NCBI RefSeq assembly: GCF_019320115.1
Contig: NC_089593.1
Span: forward strand, 8,938,386 to 9,002,385
Length of the DNA stretch: 64,000 bases
From: Miscanthus floridulus
Taxonomy: Eukaryota > Streptophyta > Magnoliopsida > Poales > Poaceae
Reading direction: 5' to 3'
Made by a program: the position numbers and the translations under genes. This document shows, piece after piece, positions 10,540-22,429 of this stretch. The notes under the pieces were generated by a model, which did no database searches, had not been told where the DNA came from, and worked only from the letters and a program-made list of their open reading frames with translations. Position 1 is the first letter of the stretch. Each line of letters starts with the position of its first letter.

Positions 10540-11813
10540 GCTGTAACAGAACCGACCAATTATACAAAATTAAGTAAGAAAATCATCCGCCAGGGCAGAC
10601 AATTTAGCAAACTTAAGCCCGTATAACCCAGTAGTCCGTGAAATCGCGAAGGATTTCAAACTAACTTCCATTCCAGCCAAGATCGTAATAAGTTTAGCGG
10701 TCACCATCACATATTACATAAAAGTTCACAGTCTCAGGTACATCAGAGTTTCAACATAGTTATTACAAAACCAGTTCGAATAAAAGTAGCGGAAGTCATT
10801 TGTTCAAACCACACACACTCACGCGGAGTTTTAATATAGTGCCAGCGAATGATCATCTCCAACAAAAGCATCAGACAAGACATAAGGAATGACCATGCCC
10901 ATGGTCCTAAGCATCACCCATCGCAGGATAAAGGCAGTTGATATAGTAGCCGTAATACATCTGCCCATCTGCAACAAGTGGGAATAAAACCCTGAGTACG
11001 AGAAGGTACTCAGCTAGACTTACCCGACATAACCGAAAATAAGTGACACCAAGGATTATGAAGGGCTTTATAGTAGGGTAGCTGACTCATTTGCAAAAAG
11101 AAGTATTTTTAGCATTTCAAGAACCTTTCGAAAAGCATTATTGCCAAGTTAATTATTATTAACCTGTTGACTAGATTTGCACCTATACTAGAGTAAACAT
11201 GTGATTAAGCAGATAATGATAACCAATGATCATTAAACAACTTCCATACTGTCATATTCATTATAACTGTCCAAGTATTCCATAACATTTACTACGATGA
11301 AGTAACTCAAGTCAAGTGCTCACTATCCAGGAGCGATGGCGATTCGAATCGATTCCTAACCAGCTGGTGATTTATTCCTTACACAAACCTCACTCACCCG
11401 CTAAAGTGAGATATTGATCACCGAGTCAACTTTCCAGGAATCTCGAGTTTGCCAGGAACCACATGTACCCGGGGGCTGACCAACTGCACTTTGGTCTTAT
11501 CATTCTGCCCCCGTGTCCTACCACACCTGCTCCAGCACAGTGTGTTGTGAGCAATCTACTCGGCCCAAAAAATCTCCCAGCTTCGCGGTCAGAAGGTAGT
11601 TTATCCGTCCAGCTAAATGTAAGGCATGCGTTCAACATGACTCGAGGCCCAACAACGGTCGGTCCTCAATCGACACAGACGGAAAACACTACAGTCCAAA
11701 ACTCTGCAAGTCTCCGTCCGGTCTCAACTTCATTTAACACTTAGTTATACTATGACTTCATAGTCATCCAAGCAGATCCAGGTAACCACCTATAGCTCAC
11801 AGGTGACAGGAAA

Positions 11814-12203
11814 TCACTCGACTTCTACCGGTCTAAGCCAGCTAAGCAATGACTCGACTGCGGATACCAGGGTAACAAGGATATAGTATAACAAAGGTAA
11901 ACAAGGTATAATGCAGCAACGGTTGCAAACAACTCCTAAACATAATGCATCAATTAAAGTAAAGCATTTAATGAAATAATTGCAAACCGGGAGAAAAATG
12001 CTCCGGGGCTTGCCTCTCTCGAAGGAGCTCGGGCGGTGATCGGGGCACTCCGGAAGTTCCTCAACGTCCTCCTCGTCGGCTTCTGGCACTTCCTGCAGCT
12101 GCACCTCGAGCTGCTCCTCGGGCTCCTCAGGTATGACGACTGGGTTCTCGGTTTGCGATCCTGTATGATGCAATGCGCGTAAGTGATTATGCAAACGGTG
12201 CAT
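11814..12203 (-). CDS. LTR-encoded acidic peptide or exon (129 aa), uncharacterised
   Basis: Open from ATG 12203. It carries an acidic stretch (PEEPEEQLEVQLQEVPEADE) and the motif ELPECPDHRPSSFERGKPR, then a hydrophobic, Cys-rich end that may be out of the real coding part. A 3' splice-site-like CATACAG precedes GATCGCAAACC inside this ORF. Solo LTR B has ATATAG before GATCGGAGG at the equivalent place. An internal LTR exon starting GS(Q/E) is therefore plausible. I do not recognise a family. Nucleotide similarity between the two LTRs also extends into noncoding sequence, so selection on the peptide is not demonstrated. Confidence 0.4.
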   Translation of the reverse strand: MHRLHNHLRALHHTGSQTENPVVIPEEPEEQLEVQLQEVPEADEEDVEELPECPDHRPSSFERGKPRSIFLPVCNYFIKCFTLIDALCLGVVCNRCCIIPCLPLLYYILVTLVSAVESLLSWLRPVEVE

Positions 12204-13079
12204 CGAAGGAGATGAATGCAATGAATATGTTTAAATGCAAGGTAGTCAACATCATCCAAGAAACTATACTACAAGCACATGTCATCTACTGCATTCTCTT
12301 CTACTACTAATATGTTAAGTCAACATATCTTATGAAATGCTTCAAAGATACACCAAAGCTATTATTATTAACTAACCTTGTATTAAAGAGGATTCTTTTA
12401 ATTCCTTTTAAATTAGGGCTACAACAGAAATCTATATTTCTGGTGCTTATAAAAATCAAAAAAAATTACAGTAGCATGGTACTACTCTAAGTAGACTACC
12501 ATCAGATTTTCATGATAATTGAATGAGTGGATTAGCCTACACAAAAATCACAAACTATGGCATGATTTTGTACATAAAAATACTTTGAACTGTGAAAAGT
12601 GTCAAACAACAGAATTAATATTTTTCCTAGGTTCTTCATAGCATACAATGACTGTACAAAAATTATCACATGCATGTTTTATACAAAGTTTGCTCTCTAG
12701 CAAAAATAACAAAAATCAGCCATTAAAGGTACTTGAACTACACCTCCAAAGTTTTCCACAGCACATGCATGAAACATATTTTTCCTAGGAAGTACATGAC
12801 ATAAGAAGATTAACAAACTTGAAATCATATTTTTCTGCAGAATATAGATTTTTCTACATATTTTTCAAGTTATCAGCAATATCCATGATTAAATAAAATC
12901 CTACAGAAAAGTATCCCAAAAATGACATGCAATAATTTTTCCAAGTAGATCTGACGATAAGGAACCTAGAAAAATTGTTTCAACAAATTTGGAGCAAATT
13001 TGAGTACCCAAACATTTTCCAAACCATTTCTATTTTCAAATAATAAAGAGAAATTGAAAACGAATTATTTCTACTCCTA

Positions 13080-13950
13080 CTGGGCCGGCCCGTGGAAACG
13101 AACTGGCCCACGACCACAACCGGCCTGCGCGGCCCGAGCGAAAGGGGAGCGCGGTGGCCTGGCAGGGCTTCGGCCCATGGCCGCTCGGCCTGGCCGGCCC
13201 GGCTGGCTGGCTAAGGCAGAGGCCTCGCCGGTGTGCGCACTGGCGCGGCGGCGCGGCTCGGCCATGAGGCCGGCGGCCATCTCCGGCCATGGCAGTGAGA
13301 GCTGGCGAGCGCACGGGATGTGCGAGGAGAAGGCGAGTGCGGTAGGGTAGCTACGCGAGGCTAGAGAAGAGAAGGAAGACGACTTCCATGGCGGCCGAGC
13401 ACGGCGGCGCCATGGCCGTCGGTGGCGAGGCGCGGGGAAGCTCAACCTGTGCTCGGAAGGTGGCGCAAGCTTGAGCGTGACTTGAAGGAGGGCGAGGCGG
13501 AGTTGCGGGCGGGAGGAATCGGGGAATGGCGCGGTGGTGCGGGAGCTCGACGCCGGCGGAGCTGTGGGCGCGGCGAGTGCAGAGCTTGGGGCTCTCAGCT
13601 CTAGAGGAGAAGGAAGGCAGCGCGGGCGAGAATGAGCGAGCGCACGGGCACCAGCAGGTGTAGGCGGGCGCGTGGGCGCGGGGTCAGGCCACGGCTGCCG
13701 CGCGGCGGGCGACGCCGGCACATGGTCGCCACGCGGTGGGAGTTCTCTGCCGTGGTCAGCGCGTGGGCGCGCGGCGAGCAGGGGAACGGCGTGGGGCTGG
13801 GCCGAGGCGAGCGCAGCGTGGGATGGCGTGAGCAGGCCGGCGCGCGAGGTGGGCCGACGCGCGCAGGCGGGTTCGCTGGCGCGCTGGGCCGGCTTCGGCA
13901 GGCGAGCCAGAAGCGAGGCGGCGGCCCGCGAAGGAGAAAAATCTTTTTTT
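13080..13950. repeat. GC-rich block inside 5' LTR of element A
   Basis: Counterpart of 2490-3350. A 302-codon open frame on the minus strand (13077-13985) and several on the plus strand coexist here. The composition (Ala, Pro, Arg, Ser) and the overlap of frames argue for GC-driven openness rather than genes. In element orientation it could hold promoter or leader sequence. Confidence 0.6.
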
Positions 13951-14468
13951 CCAAATAAAATTTTCAAGGAATTTTTAAATGCCATCTTTCAACTAATATT
14001 TTGAGCAAGAAAATGACCTCTTTTGAAAATGTACCAGAAATGAAAGTTGTTTAGAATTTAATTTTCTATAACTTTGCTTTTATGACCACAGCCAAATTCT
14101 TTCTAGATTTTTAATTGTAAGACCAAAGTCCACGCTTAGCTCAAAACCCTAATTTTTGGAATTTATTTTTGAAGCCAAATTTTGAATTAATTTGAATACA
14201 AACATTGCTCCAAAAATTGAACTAAACATTTCTAGATGATTTACAATAGTAGCCAAACATGTTTTACTAACCTAGCAAGAAAAATTCAGGGCAAAACAAT
14301 TCTTAACAGGTGTATGCAACATTCAGGTTTCACGCATGTTTCAGATGTTTCAAAACAATGTTTCAATTGGTATGCACATGATTAAGCATGTATGATTTGG
14401 ATGCTTGATGATGCATGATATGCGTGATTTGCAGTGCCTAAATGTAGGCATAACACCGGGGTGTTATA

Positions 14469-16507
14469 GAGGTCAAGGGAGTGACTTGCACTATACTCCA
14501 ACTGATTTAAACTCCTTGAAACTGCTTGCAATTCAATAGTCTCAGCTGATTACTTCTTATTCCAACTAGTTTCAATCACTTGCTGCTGCTTGTACTCTGA
14601 TTGCAACTTATTTGGACCCTTGTGTAAGTTCTTTTCTTTCATTGAAACTCCTTTAGACCAAATTTATATTTCTCATATTTACTGATTCTTCATGACCAAC
14701 TTGAGAGCTAACTCAATCTTGTTGCCACAATGCAATCCAATTCCATTCAGTCAGTTTTCAGATTCTATCATCCTCAGAAAGGAAAAAAAGAAATCCATAT
14801 CTCTCAGACCACTAGCCCAATATGCATGAAATTTGGTAGAGATCTTCATCTATGAGTCCTCTAACTTCTCTAAAAAATGTAGCTCATTTGAACTCCATTT
14901 GGTTAGTGAAAATAATTTTCTACCAGAACTGCTCAAATCTGAAACTGCACTGTTGAAGCTGACAGAAACCAACTCAAAACTGATTTTCTTCAAAACCAAT
15001 CTTCATACCAATTGTACAGAAATAAGTACTAGATGTGTATAGCATGCTCACAAAGTTTCAGGTCAATTTATCAGTATTTGAATCTCCAAATCTATGCTTG
15101 AAGGCAGTCAACTCAGATTTACAATTTTCTGGACAGATTTGATGATCGATGATTCTTCTTCTTTTCCTGTCCAATCTTTGAGGTGATTTCAGTTGAGAAT
15201 ACATATAAGATGTTGTATCCATTTAGTCCTCTCATCAACACTCATAATCTTGTGAATTCTTTCTGTATAGCTTATTCAGATCAACCTCAAACTTGATTCA
15301 AGCGAAACTGAAACTTTTGATCTAAATGGCCTTTAGCAGCAACATCTTTCTTTAGATGAAGAATAACCTTTAAGCTTGTGAATTAAATTAGCACAACATC
15401 TTCTTATTGATTTTCTATGGATAAGCTCAATCACAAGAAGACATTAGTAACACAAGCACTAGTTTTCCATTTAGTAACCATTTATATGTAGATGACAAGT
15501 GGGTTACCAAAATGGAGAAACCTCATAACATGGACTAAATCTCCCTTGATGCCTCATGCACATTCTTTTGAGTGGAATGGAAATGTAAATGTGCATGGTT
15601 GGTCATTTAAGTCCAAAGGGCATATTTAAGCCATATTATGGTGAGTGGCTAACATAGACAAATCTAATTCAAATTAGCTAGAGAGAAAATACATTACATG
15701 ATTTTGGATTGATAGCCTTCATATAATAGCACACTCTATTTGAGAAACATATTCTCATTTAGTGAGACTACATAAATCTTTTAGAGAGAAAGATTAGTCT
15801 CACAACTCTAGCCATAGATTAAAGTCTCTTTTTATAAGTGCTCTAAGTATTTGAATTTCTCACATAGCACTTTATTCATTTAAGAACTTGAGATTTTCAC
15901 TCTATGTCTAGGTCATGGCAATAATAGTATAATCAATTTGAACTATGCCAAGAGATACTCACAACCATTATAGCATGTAGATGCCCATAAGATGAGAATG
16001 AGAATTTGGCAATCTAACATATGACAAGATTCCATCAAGTAAGAAGTTCTCGACTTGTGAGTAATAAGTCCCTTTACTTGACTTGAGCTTGATTCTTTAT
16101 TCTTGGCCATTTTGAAATCTACTTGTATCCTCCAATATGTACCAAGATTCCAAATCCATCAAACCAACTCATAATGTGCACGAACATAAACTTGCTTCAT
16201 CTTGTTTTTCTTGGTTTGAAGTAAACAAAGGAAAGTCAAGTTATCTATGTTGCTTGGTGTGGATGATCAATTCAATTTTGATCATGTTTCTATTCTATGA
16301 CCAGCAACCAATGAATATCCTCAAGTGCTTCTATTATCCTACGTGGCTACACAAGACACAAAGGAGTTTAGTTTTAAATAAATTGCACTTGAGATTTTGA
16401 TGTTACCACCCTTCTTGATTGTAATGGATGAGGTGGTCTTTTCATCTTCATCTTGCACATATGAAGGTTGTAGATTTGACCATCAACTAGAGTGGAGTCA
16501 GCTGCTA
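14469..16507. other. AT-rich non-coding DNA, probably the 3' part of decayed copia element C
   Basis: No ORF longer than about 90 codons and no recognisable domain. It lies between the outer end of element A and the first coding remnant of C, on the side where the 3' noncoding part and 3' LTR of minus-strand C should be. No copy of the C LTR was found here, so it was probably lost or displaced beyond element A. Confidence 0.4.
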
Positions 16508-16789
16508 CTATGTAGGAGGGACGGCACTATCACCCTTGGGTGCAGCACTGCCGCCCTGCTGATTTGCAGTAGGGGTGTGCTGCACCTCTGCATCAGAGTT
16601 GTCAACAGAATTTGGTACAGCAGCAACTTGAGGAGCTTCCACTTTTGTAGCATGTACTTCTTGTGGTCTTATATCACCAATGGTCATTTTCTTGATTGCT
16701 CCACAAGGTGGTTCCTCATTACCTACAACATGAATAAGATCTTGCTCTACTAGAGTGCCATTAAAAGCATCATATGGCAAATGATTCAC
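16508..16789 (-). pseudogene. Copia pol fragment: integrase-RT linker of element C
   Basis: The frame contains MTIGDIRPQEV, matching the linker between integrase and RT in elements D (MDIGELRPRQV) and E (MDIGDIRPREV). Integrase and RT themselves are missing, so pol has been deleted around this remnant. The tail (AAPKGDSAVPPT) comes from a copy of the GGCACTGCCGCCC-type motif that also occurs in the C LTR. Confidence 0.65.
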
Positions 16790-17141
16790 TTAGACTTAAA
16801 GTACTCTAGCCACTCTTAATAATTCACAAACACACATATATTTGTGAACTATTAGAGACTACACACATCAAGTGGCTAGCTAGCAAGAGTTAGGTACTAG
16901 TTACCAAGGTGAATATGAAGTTTGAAGTATTCCCATTGATTCATCTTCGGGTCAACCATATAAGAATATGCAATGTGAATTGATTGATAGCTTAAGTGAA
17001 TATTTTCAATCAACTTGCTCAAGCACCCCAAAGCTTCATATCACCTTCAAGTACCTACAACACTTACTAAGCACAATTTGGTGCCTAAACTATGTTGGAT
17101 CCATTATGGTTAGTCACATGAGACTTAGGCACCCAAATGGC
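16790..17141. other. Deletion-junction region in copia element C
   Basis: Sequence between the pol linker remnant and the end of gag. No domain was recognised. Protease, integrase and RT would be expected near here, so large internal deletions are inferred. Confidence 0.4.
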
Positions 17142-19286
17142 CTATGTGCTAGCACATGGTGAACCAATCACCTTTCTAGCACAAGTGTCATTTTTGGGCC
17201 TCCTAAGCATATTTAAATCAATTGACAAGTTGAGCTTAGAAGTGTTACCCATGGGACAATCCTTACTTAAATGTCCCTTTCCTTTGCAAGTGTAGCATAG
17301 GCGGTTCTTGTTCTTTCTAGCCTTCCCTTCTTGCACTTTGCTTGCTACCTTGCTAATGAACCTCTTTGTTGATGATGACAAGCCTTTACTTTTCTTATTA
17401 GGACATGAGCCAATTTCATGTCCCTTCTCATGACAACCATAACACTTCCTCTTGCTTCTTCTTGTCTTGCTCTTTGGAAGTGTGGCTTGATCATCGACCT
17501 TGTTGGAACACATAGAAGCATTATGTCCCATGTTGGAGAACTTGACATGAGCCATCTTCTTCTTCTCTTGGATCTTGCTCACGCCCTTCTCTTCTTTCTT
17601 CAAGGGGCGATCTCTGACATGGTGACCATCTTTCTTGCACTTGAAGCAAGTGATGAGTCTTCTTTGATTGACGTTGCACCTTGATGGCCTTGGGAACTTT
17701 CCTATTCTGTCCAGGTGTGGCACTGCCGCCCTTGGGGTGCAGCACTACCATAGTCTGTGCAGCTAGCTGAACTACTGCATTCTAGATAGATTGCACTTCT
17801 TTAAGTATCCCCTTCACTTTGCCATTGTTGGACTTGTAACCCTTTTGATAAGGCTTGATGCATGCATCGGTTGATCCCTTCTCAAGCTTCTTCACCATGT
17901 CTTCATGGTTATCTTGAGAAGGTTGAGCATTGCACTTGCCCTTCCATTGAATCAAGTCCCTTTTTAGCATTTCAACTTCTTCTTTGAGCTGTTCATTTTC
18001 TTTTGCAATGGAATCATCACAAGTTTCTACAATTACATGCTCAACGAAAGGTTGGCTTGCTTGAGAGCAACACTTGTTAGCACATGATAAAATAGATGAA
18101 ACTTGTGTATATGTGCATTTGTGAGTGTGAGGTTGGTATGATTTTACCATTGTTACCACAACCTCATGAGCAACTTCTAGCATGAGATGAGACTCCATAA
18201 GCTTCTCATGAGAGCACAAAAGTCCATCATGACTTTCTTGCAAAGTCTCATTTTTGATAGTAAGCCTTTCCAACTTGTCTTTGAGCATATAATTCTGATC
18301 TTCTAATTGAGCAACACAAGATAGAGAGTTAATAGTATGAGTTTGCTCAATTGACAAGTTTTCATACCTTTAGACCAAGCTAGCATGAGAGCACTTAAGC
18401 TTTTCATGCTTTTTGGTCAACTTCTCCAAGCATTTGATCTTTTCAACGAGAAGCTCTTCTTGCTTTTAGAGATCTTCTTCTTGCTCTTGAATCTTCTCTA
18501 TGAACTTGATCACTATCAACTTGTCTTTCTTGCTTAGACGTGCAAGGTGTTGATTGATCTCATCATCATCGCTACCACTGTCACTGTCGCTATCACTCTC
18601 ACTCTCACTTGCCACTTTCTTCTCTTTCTTTGCCATGAGACCGATATATGAAGTGGTATAGAGAGTTGAGCTTCTTGGTAAGGTGCATTCATCATTTGGC
18701 TTCCACCGATCACAAGCTTCTACTTCCTTCAAAATGTTAGTCTCACAAGAACTAAAGAAAGTAGAAGTACCACATGTAAAAATATTGTTCTCACCAACTA
18801 TTTTATTACCATCCAATAAGTCATATGTTGGCGAGGAAGTGGATGTGGCATGATCAAATAGGCCTTTTGAGAGAATCACTTGAGGCTCATCATTTGTCGA
18901 TGAAGTTGAGCATTCCTCAAGTGGTTTTCCAATGAGAGGTTGCTCTCTTCACATTTGGAGTTGCCATACATTTCCTTGAGCATGGTCCAAATGATATGAG
19001 CATCACCAAGTGGTTCACCATCTCCAAATATGACAGCATCAAGTACATCTTCACTCAAAGCACTAAATAAGACATTAGCAGCTTGAGCATTGAGTTGTAA
19101 GCATTTCACTTCCTCTCTAGAAAGGTAGATCAAATCATCATGAGGAGGTGAAATGCTCATATCTACAATCTGCTCTATATGAGGACCCATGGTCCTAAAA
19201 ACATCAAGCACACTAGCAGACCAAGATGTATAATTTGAGCCATCTAAAAGTAAAAGTTCTAGAGATACCTCCTCACTTGTCGACAT
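17142..19286 (-). pseudogene. Copia Gag of element C, frameshifted
   Basis: ATG at 19286 (MSTSEEVSLELLLLDGSNYT) opens a copia gag domain with SW.A.VLDVF and a UBN2-like capsid part. Pieces 18876-19286, 18466-18879, 17782-18357 and 17142-17723 occupy different frames, so indels separate them. Near the C-terminus are three zinc-knuckle-like motifs: CFKCKKDGHHVRDRP (last Cys lost), CYGCHEKGHEIGSC and CYTCKGKGHLSKDC. Coiled-coil and acidic Ser/Asp-rich segments lie between, as in SIRE-type Gag proteins. Confidence 0.85.
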
Positions 19287-19324
19287 CGTTCTCTCAAGGC
19301 AGTTAAGCCTAAAATTGAGAGCCA

Positions 19325-19337
19325 GGCTCTGATACCA
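19325..19337 (-). other. Primer binding site of copia element C
   Basis: The minus strand reads TGGTATCAGAGCC, an initiator tRNA-Met type site, two bases inside the LTR that begins at 19340. Confidence 0.92.
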
Positions 19338-19339
19338 AT

Positions 19340-21339
19340 TGAAAGAACCTTTATGTCGCCTAGGAGGCCTAGAGGGGGGGTGAATAGGCCTGTAAAAATT
19401 CAACTTGAAACTCTATTAGAATAGAGGGCGGCACTACCGGCCTTATAGGGCGGCACTGCCACTCTTCAAAAATAAAGCAGACAGCGTTGAGATTTCACAG
19501 ATAGTAACCTAACCCTCTCAGCTGCTCAATCCTGCAATAGAAAGACAAAATCCAGTTCAAAGACTGGATACCACAGAAATCTCACACAAGAGAGGATCGA
19601 GCTACCAAACCCTAACAATCGGCTAGCAAAGAGCTAAACCAGCAAGAATACAAAGTGAAGCACATGAGATACAAAATTTATCCCGTGGTTTAGCTCGCCA
19701 CTAAGGCTTGCCTAAGTCCATGTTGTTGAGGCATCCACAAAAAGGATTGGCTTGCCACCAAGGCTTGCCTTGCCCTCATTTTCAAATCAAGAGAATGAAC
19801 TCTTGAAGTGAGGGCTAATTTCTTAGCTGTAGGATGAGGTTACAAACCTCCTAAGGCTACTACACGAGTTGGCAAGCACAAGGACGATGCCTAGCTGGCT
19901 AGGAGCAAGCTCCAAGAGTAACAAACCCAAGAACCACCGGCCAAACATGAACCAAATACTTTTAGACTTTGGGAATCAGTGGATCTTCTCTCCAATCGAG
20001 TTTTGTTGCCTTTTCTCTCAAGTTTTGATGGTGGGAATCAAGGATTTGCTTGAGGGATGAAGGAGCAATAATGGAGGAGAGAGAGGTGAGCTTTGGTCTG
20101 TTCAGTTTCGAACTAAACCATTGGAGAAGAAGGATCTCTGTTGTGGGCCGGACCAAATGGTATTTATACCTCTTGGGTCCCAACGGTCATTTTTGGGCAG
20201 CACTGCCACCCTCATAGAGCGGCACTGCCGCCCTAGCCAAAACAGGTAGAATCTGGAGATTTTTGGCTGGCTGCTTTGGCTGGGTAAGAGGATATAGATC
20301 TGTAGTTTTGAGCATCTAGTTGCATAGTTGACCAACTGTACTAGAATCCCTCTTTATAGTATGGCTTTTCCTAAACTCAAATTCAAAGCATAAAAGAATG
20401 TAAATGTCTTTGAGCTGGTTGCCACTTCATTTGGCAATTGAAAGCTTCTATTATTGAATATGTTTTCCTCATTCTCATTATACCTTGATTATGTGAGTTG
20501 AACCATTTCCATACATATGAGTTCACCTTCATGGCTTCAAGTCACTTTTACTAATGATTTGATCCTCAACACAATATGACTCCCCATAGCTTGATTAGTA
20601 CCTCGACTCAATGCAAGTACTCTCTTCTTCACCTTAATCATGGTACCTCGGTCGCCAAGCCATCGCTTGCCCTTCACCTTTGCTTAGTACCTCGAAGCCC
20701 TTTCCTTGCTATCTTCACCCTATCAAGCTATACTTAAGTAACATTATATTAAGCATCCATTGAAAAACATTTCTTTAATATTTTGATCCTTGCTTGAATA
20801 TTTTCTAGATATGAATGTTGAGATCAATCAAGCTTCAGTTTGTCTCACATAGAGACACATGGATCAACATCAATATGGTCAAGCTAATTCACGATTCCTT
20901 ATTCCCTTCTCATTTTGGCTTGACATTCCAATTGATCTTTCATATATTCATCCATGTAAGCAAACCAATGTAGAGACCGACTTATATCCACTATACATTG
21001 TCATTTACCAAGTATGTTTGCTTTCACATGATACTATGATATCCCACAACATAGAAGCCATTTCATTGATTCTATTTGTATTGTTGTCTTTTGCTTGAAC
21101 TAGATTGCTTCTAAAAACTTCTAATACAACAATACACAGTTTGGCATTCACTTTAACACAATGTGGCATATCATCAAATTTGCCTACTAATTGAACCTTG
21201 TATATCCTTGTTAATACACAACCCACAAGTATATGCAATAGACTCAATTTCCTGTTCAACACTTAGCAAACTTATTAGACCTTTAATTGTGTTGTCATTC
21301 AATTTACCAAAACCCACTAAAGGGCTAGATGCACTTACA
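19340..21339 (-). mobile_element. 5' LTR of copia element C
   Basis: Starts TGAAAGAACC beside the PBS. The proposed outer end is CTAGATGCACTTACA, which on the minus strand gives the TGTAAGTGCATCTAG start seen in grass copia LTRs. A TATA box (TATAAATACC on the minus strand, 20159-20170) defines the promoter, and GGCACTGCC-type palindromic motifs flank it. The outer end abuts an inverted LTR fragment of another family, as expected if C inserted into it. The outer limit is good to a few bases only. Confidence 0.75.
20159..20170 (-). promoter_or_regulatory. TATA box of copia C LTR
   Basis: GGTATAAATACC on the minus strand lies within the LTR. Upstream in element orientation are TGACCGTTGGG (Myb/MSA-like core AACGG on the other strand) and the palindromic GGCAGTGCCGC motifs at about 20196-20235. 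This order is what a U3 promoter would show. Confidence 0.6.
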
Positions 21340-21732
21340 ATTCTCCCGGTGATTAATAAAGTATTCATCTTGTGATTAGTTCACTTCTTTACATGACGGT
21401 ATAATTACCTCACTTACTCATTTATATTCCCGCAAACTAGCTATATCAAGCTCTTTAGTGTAGCTAGATTTGAGAGCTTACTTTATGGATCAAGTTCATC
21501 TAGTGGAGCTCTTTAGTGTAGCATTTGTGAGAGCTCTTAGTGAGTAGTGACCTAGTGGATTGTGTGCCTAGTGATCATAACAACTAAAATTATTGGATAG
21601 GTGGCTTGCAACCCTTATAAAGCTAGAGCAAGTTTGCATTTCGCTAATTGTTATACTAATCAAATTGCTCTAGTTGATTTGTAGATTTTAAATAGGCTAT
21701 TCACCCCCCTCTAGCCATATTAGGACCTTTCA
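21340..21732 (+). mobile_element. Inverted copia LTR fragment (element-E type)
   Basis: The reverse complement matches the first about 390 bp of the LTR starting at 61681, including the GGTCCTAATATGGCTAGAGG start and the CACAAGATGAA region. It ends at 21732 in GGACCTTTCA, the true LTR terminus. Its other part is missing where it meets the C LTR. Confidence 0.88.
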
Positions 21733-21734
21733 CT

Positions 21735-22084
21735 GCTGCCGCCGCCGCCTGGCCTGGCTAGCTGGCAGGCTTGCCGCCGCCGTTACCTAGGCAGGCTGGC
21801 TGGCACGCTTGCTGCCGCCGACGGGGTATGTCACACATTATTAAAATTCACAAAAATATAGTAAAAATTTCCATAAAATTAGAGTAAAATTCTGGACATA
21901 TAACACAATATTAAGTACACATGAATTCATCTCATATCATAATATTGTTCCAAACAAGATTCAAGTAAATTTTAATAATATGTGACATACCCCGGTGGCG
22001 GCGGCAAGCGTGCTAGCCAGCCTGCCCAGGCAGCGGCGGCGGCAAGCCTGCCAGCCAGCTAGGCCAGGCGACGGCGGCGGCAGC
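21735..22084. repeat. GC-rich long inverted repeat (hairpin), arms about 117 bp
   Basis: Left arm 21735-21850 and right arm 21968-22084 are near-perfect reverse complements, rich in GCCGCCGCC and CTGGCTGGC blocks. Both arms end toward the centre with GGGGTATGTCACA and an AT-rich ATTATTAAAATT. The loop is about 117 bp and AT-rich. A further partial copy of the GC motif follows to about 22120. This is a foldback element or a capture that created a hairpin; transcripts would form a long dsRNA. Confidence 0.85.
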
Positions 22085-22429
22085 TAGTCAGCGTGCCTAG
22101 GCCAGGCGGCGGCCAGGCAGCCCATGCACCTGTCTGCCCACTCTTACGTGAATATGACTGAAGGACAATACGGTCATCCTATGGCAAAATACATGTATTT
22201 GAAATGAGAAAAGTGATTAAAAGGACCAAATGTCATATAAAACAAAGTGCCAACATTTCAAATGTCGTTTTAGCGAAGTCGATGATTGAAGTCCTATAAT
22301 AGCGAAGCCCATTTTTCGCGTCCTATAATAGCAATTTTCTCGCTCCTCTCTTCAGAGTTCAGAGGGGACATATAAGAGTTGGAGGGATCTCATCCCCTAT
22401 CCATGGAATTATGGTAATGCTTGGTTGAG
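22085..22429. other. Unassigned sequence between the hairpin and a DNA-transposon-like block
   Basis: No ORF or repeat recognised, apart from GC-rich sequence continuing the hairpin motif up to about 22130. It holds short repeated phrases such as CCTATAATAGC (twice, about 22292-22335). Confidence 0.4.

Larger units (their letters stand above)
10542..14468 (-). mobile_element. 5' LTR of gypsy element A (3.9 kb)
   Basis: The plus strand starts TGTAACAGAACC and ends GGTGTTATA. It pairs with 1-3879. Its length of about 3.9 kb is large, as in Del/Tekay-type grass elements. It contains the AT-rich body, a GC-rich block at 13080-13950 and an open peptide frame at 11814-12203. The flank after 14468 reads GAGGT, but the matching outer flank of the other LTR lies outside the window, so a target duplication cannot be tested. 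Confidence 0.95.
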
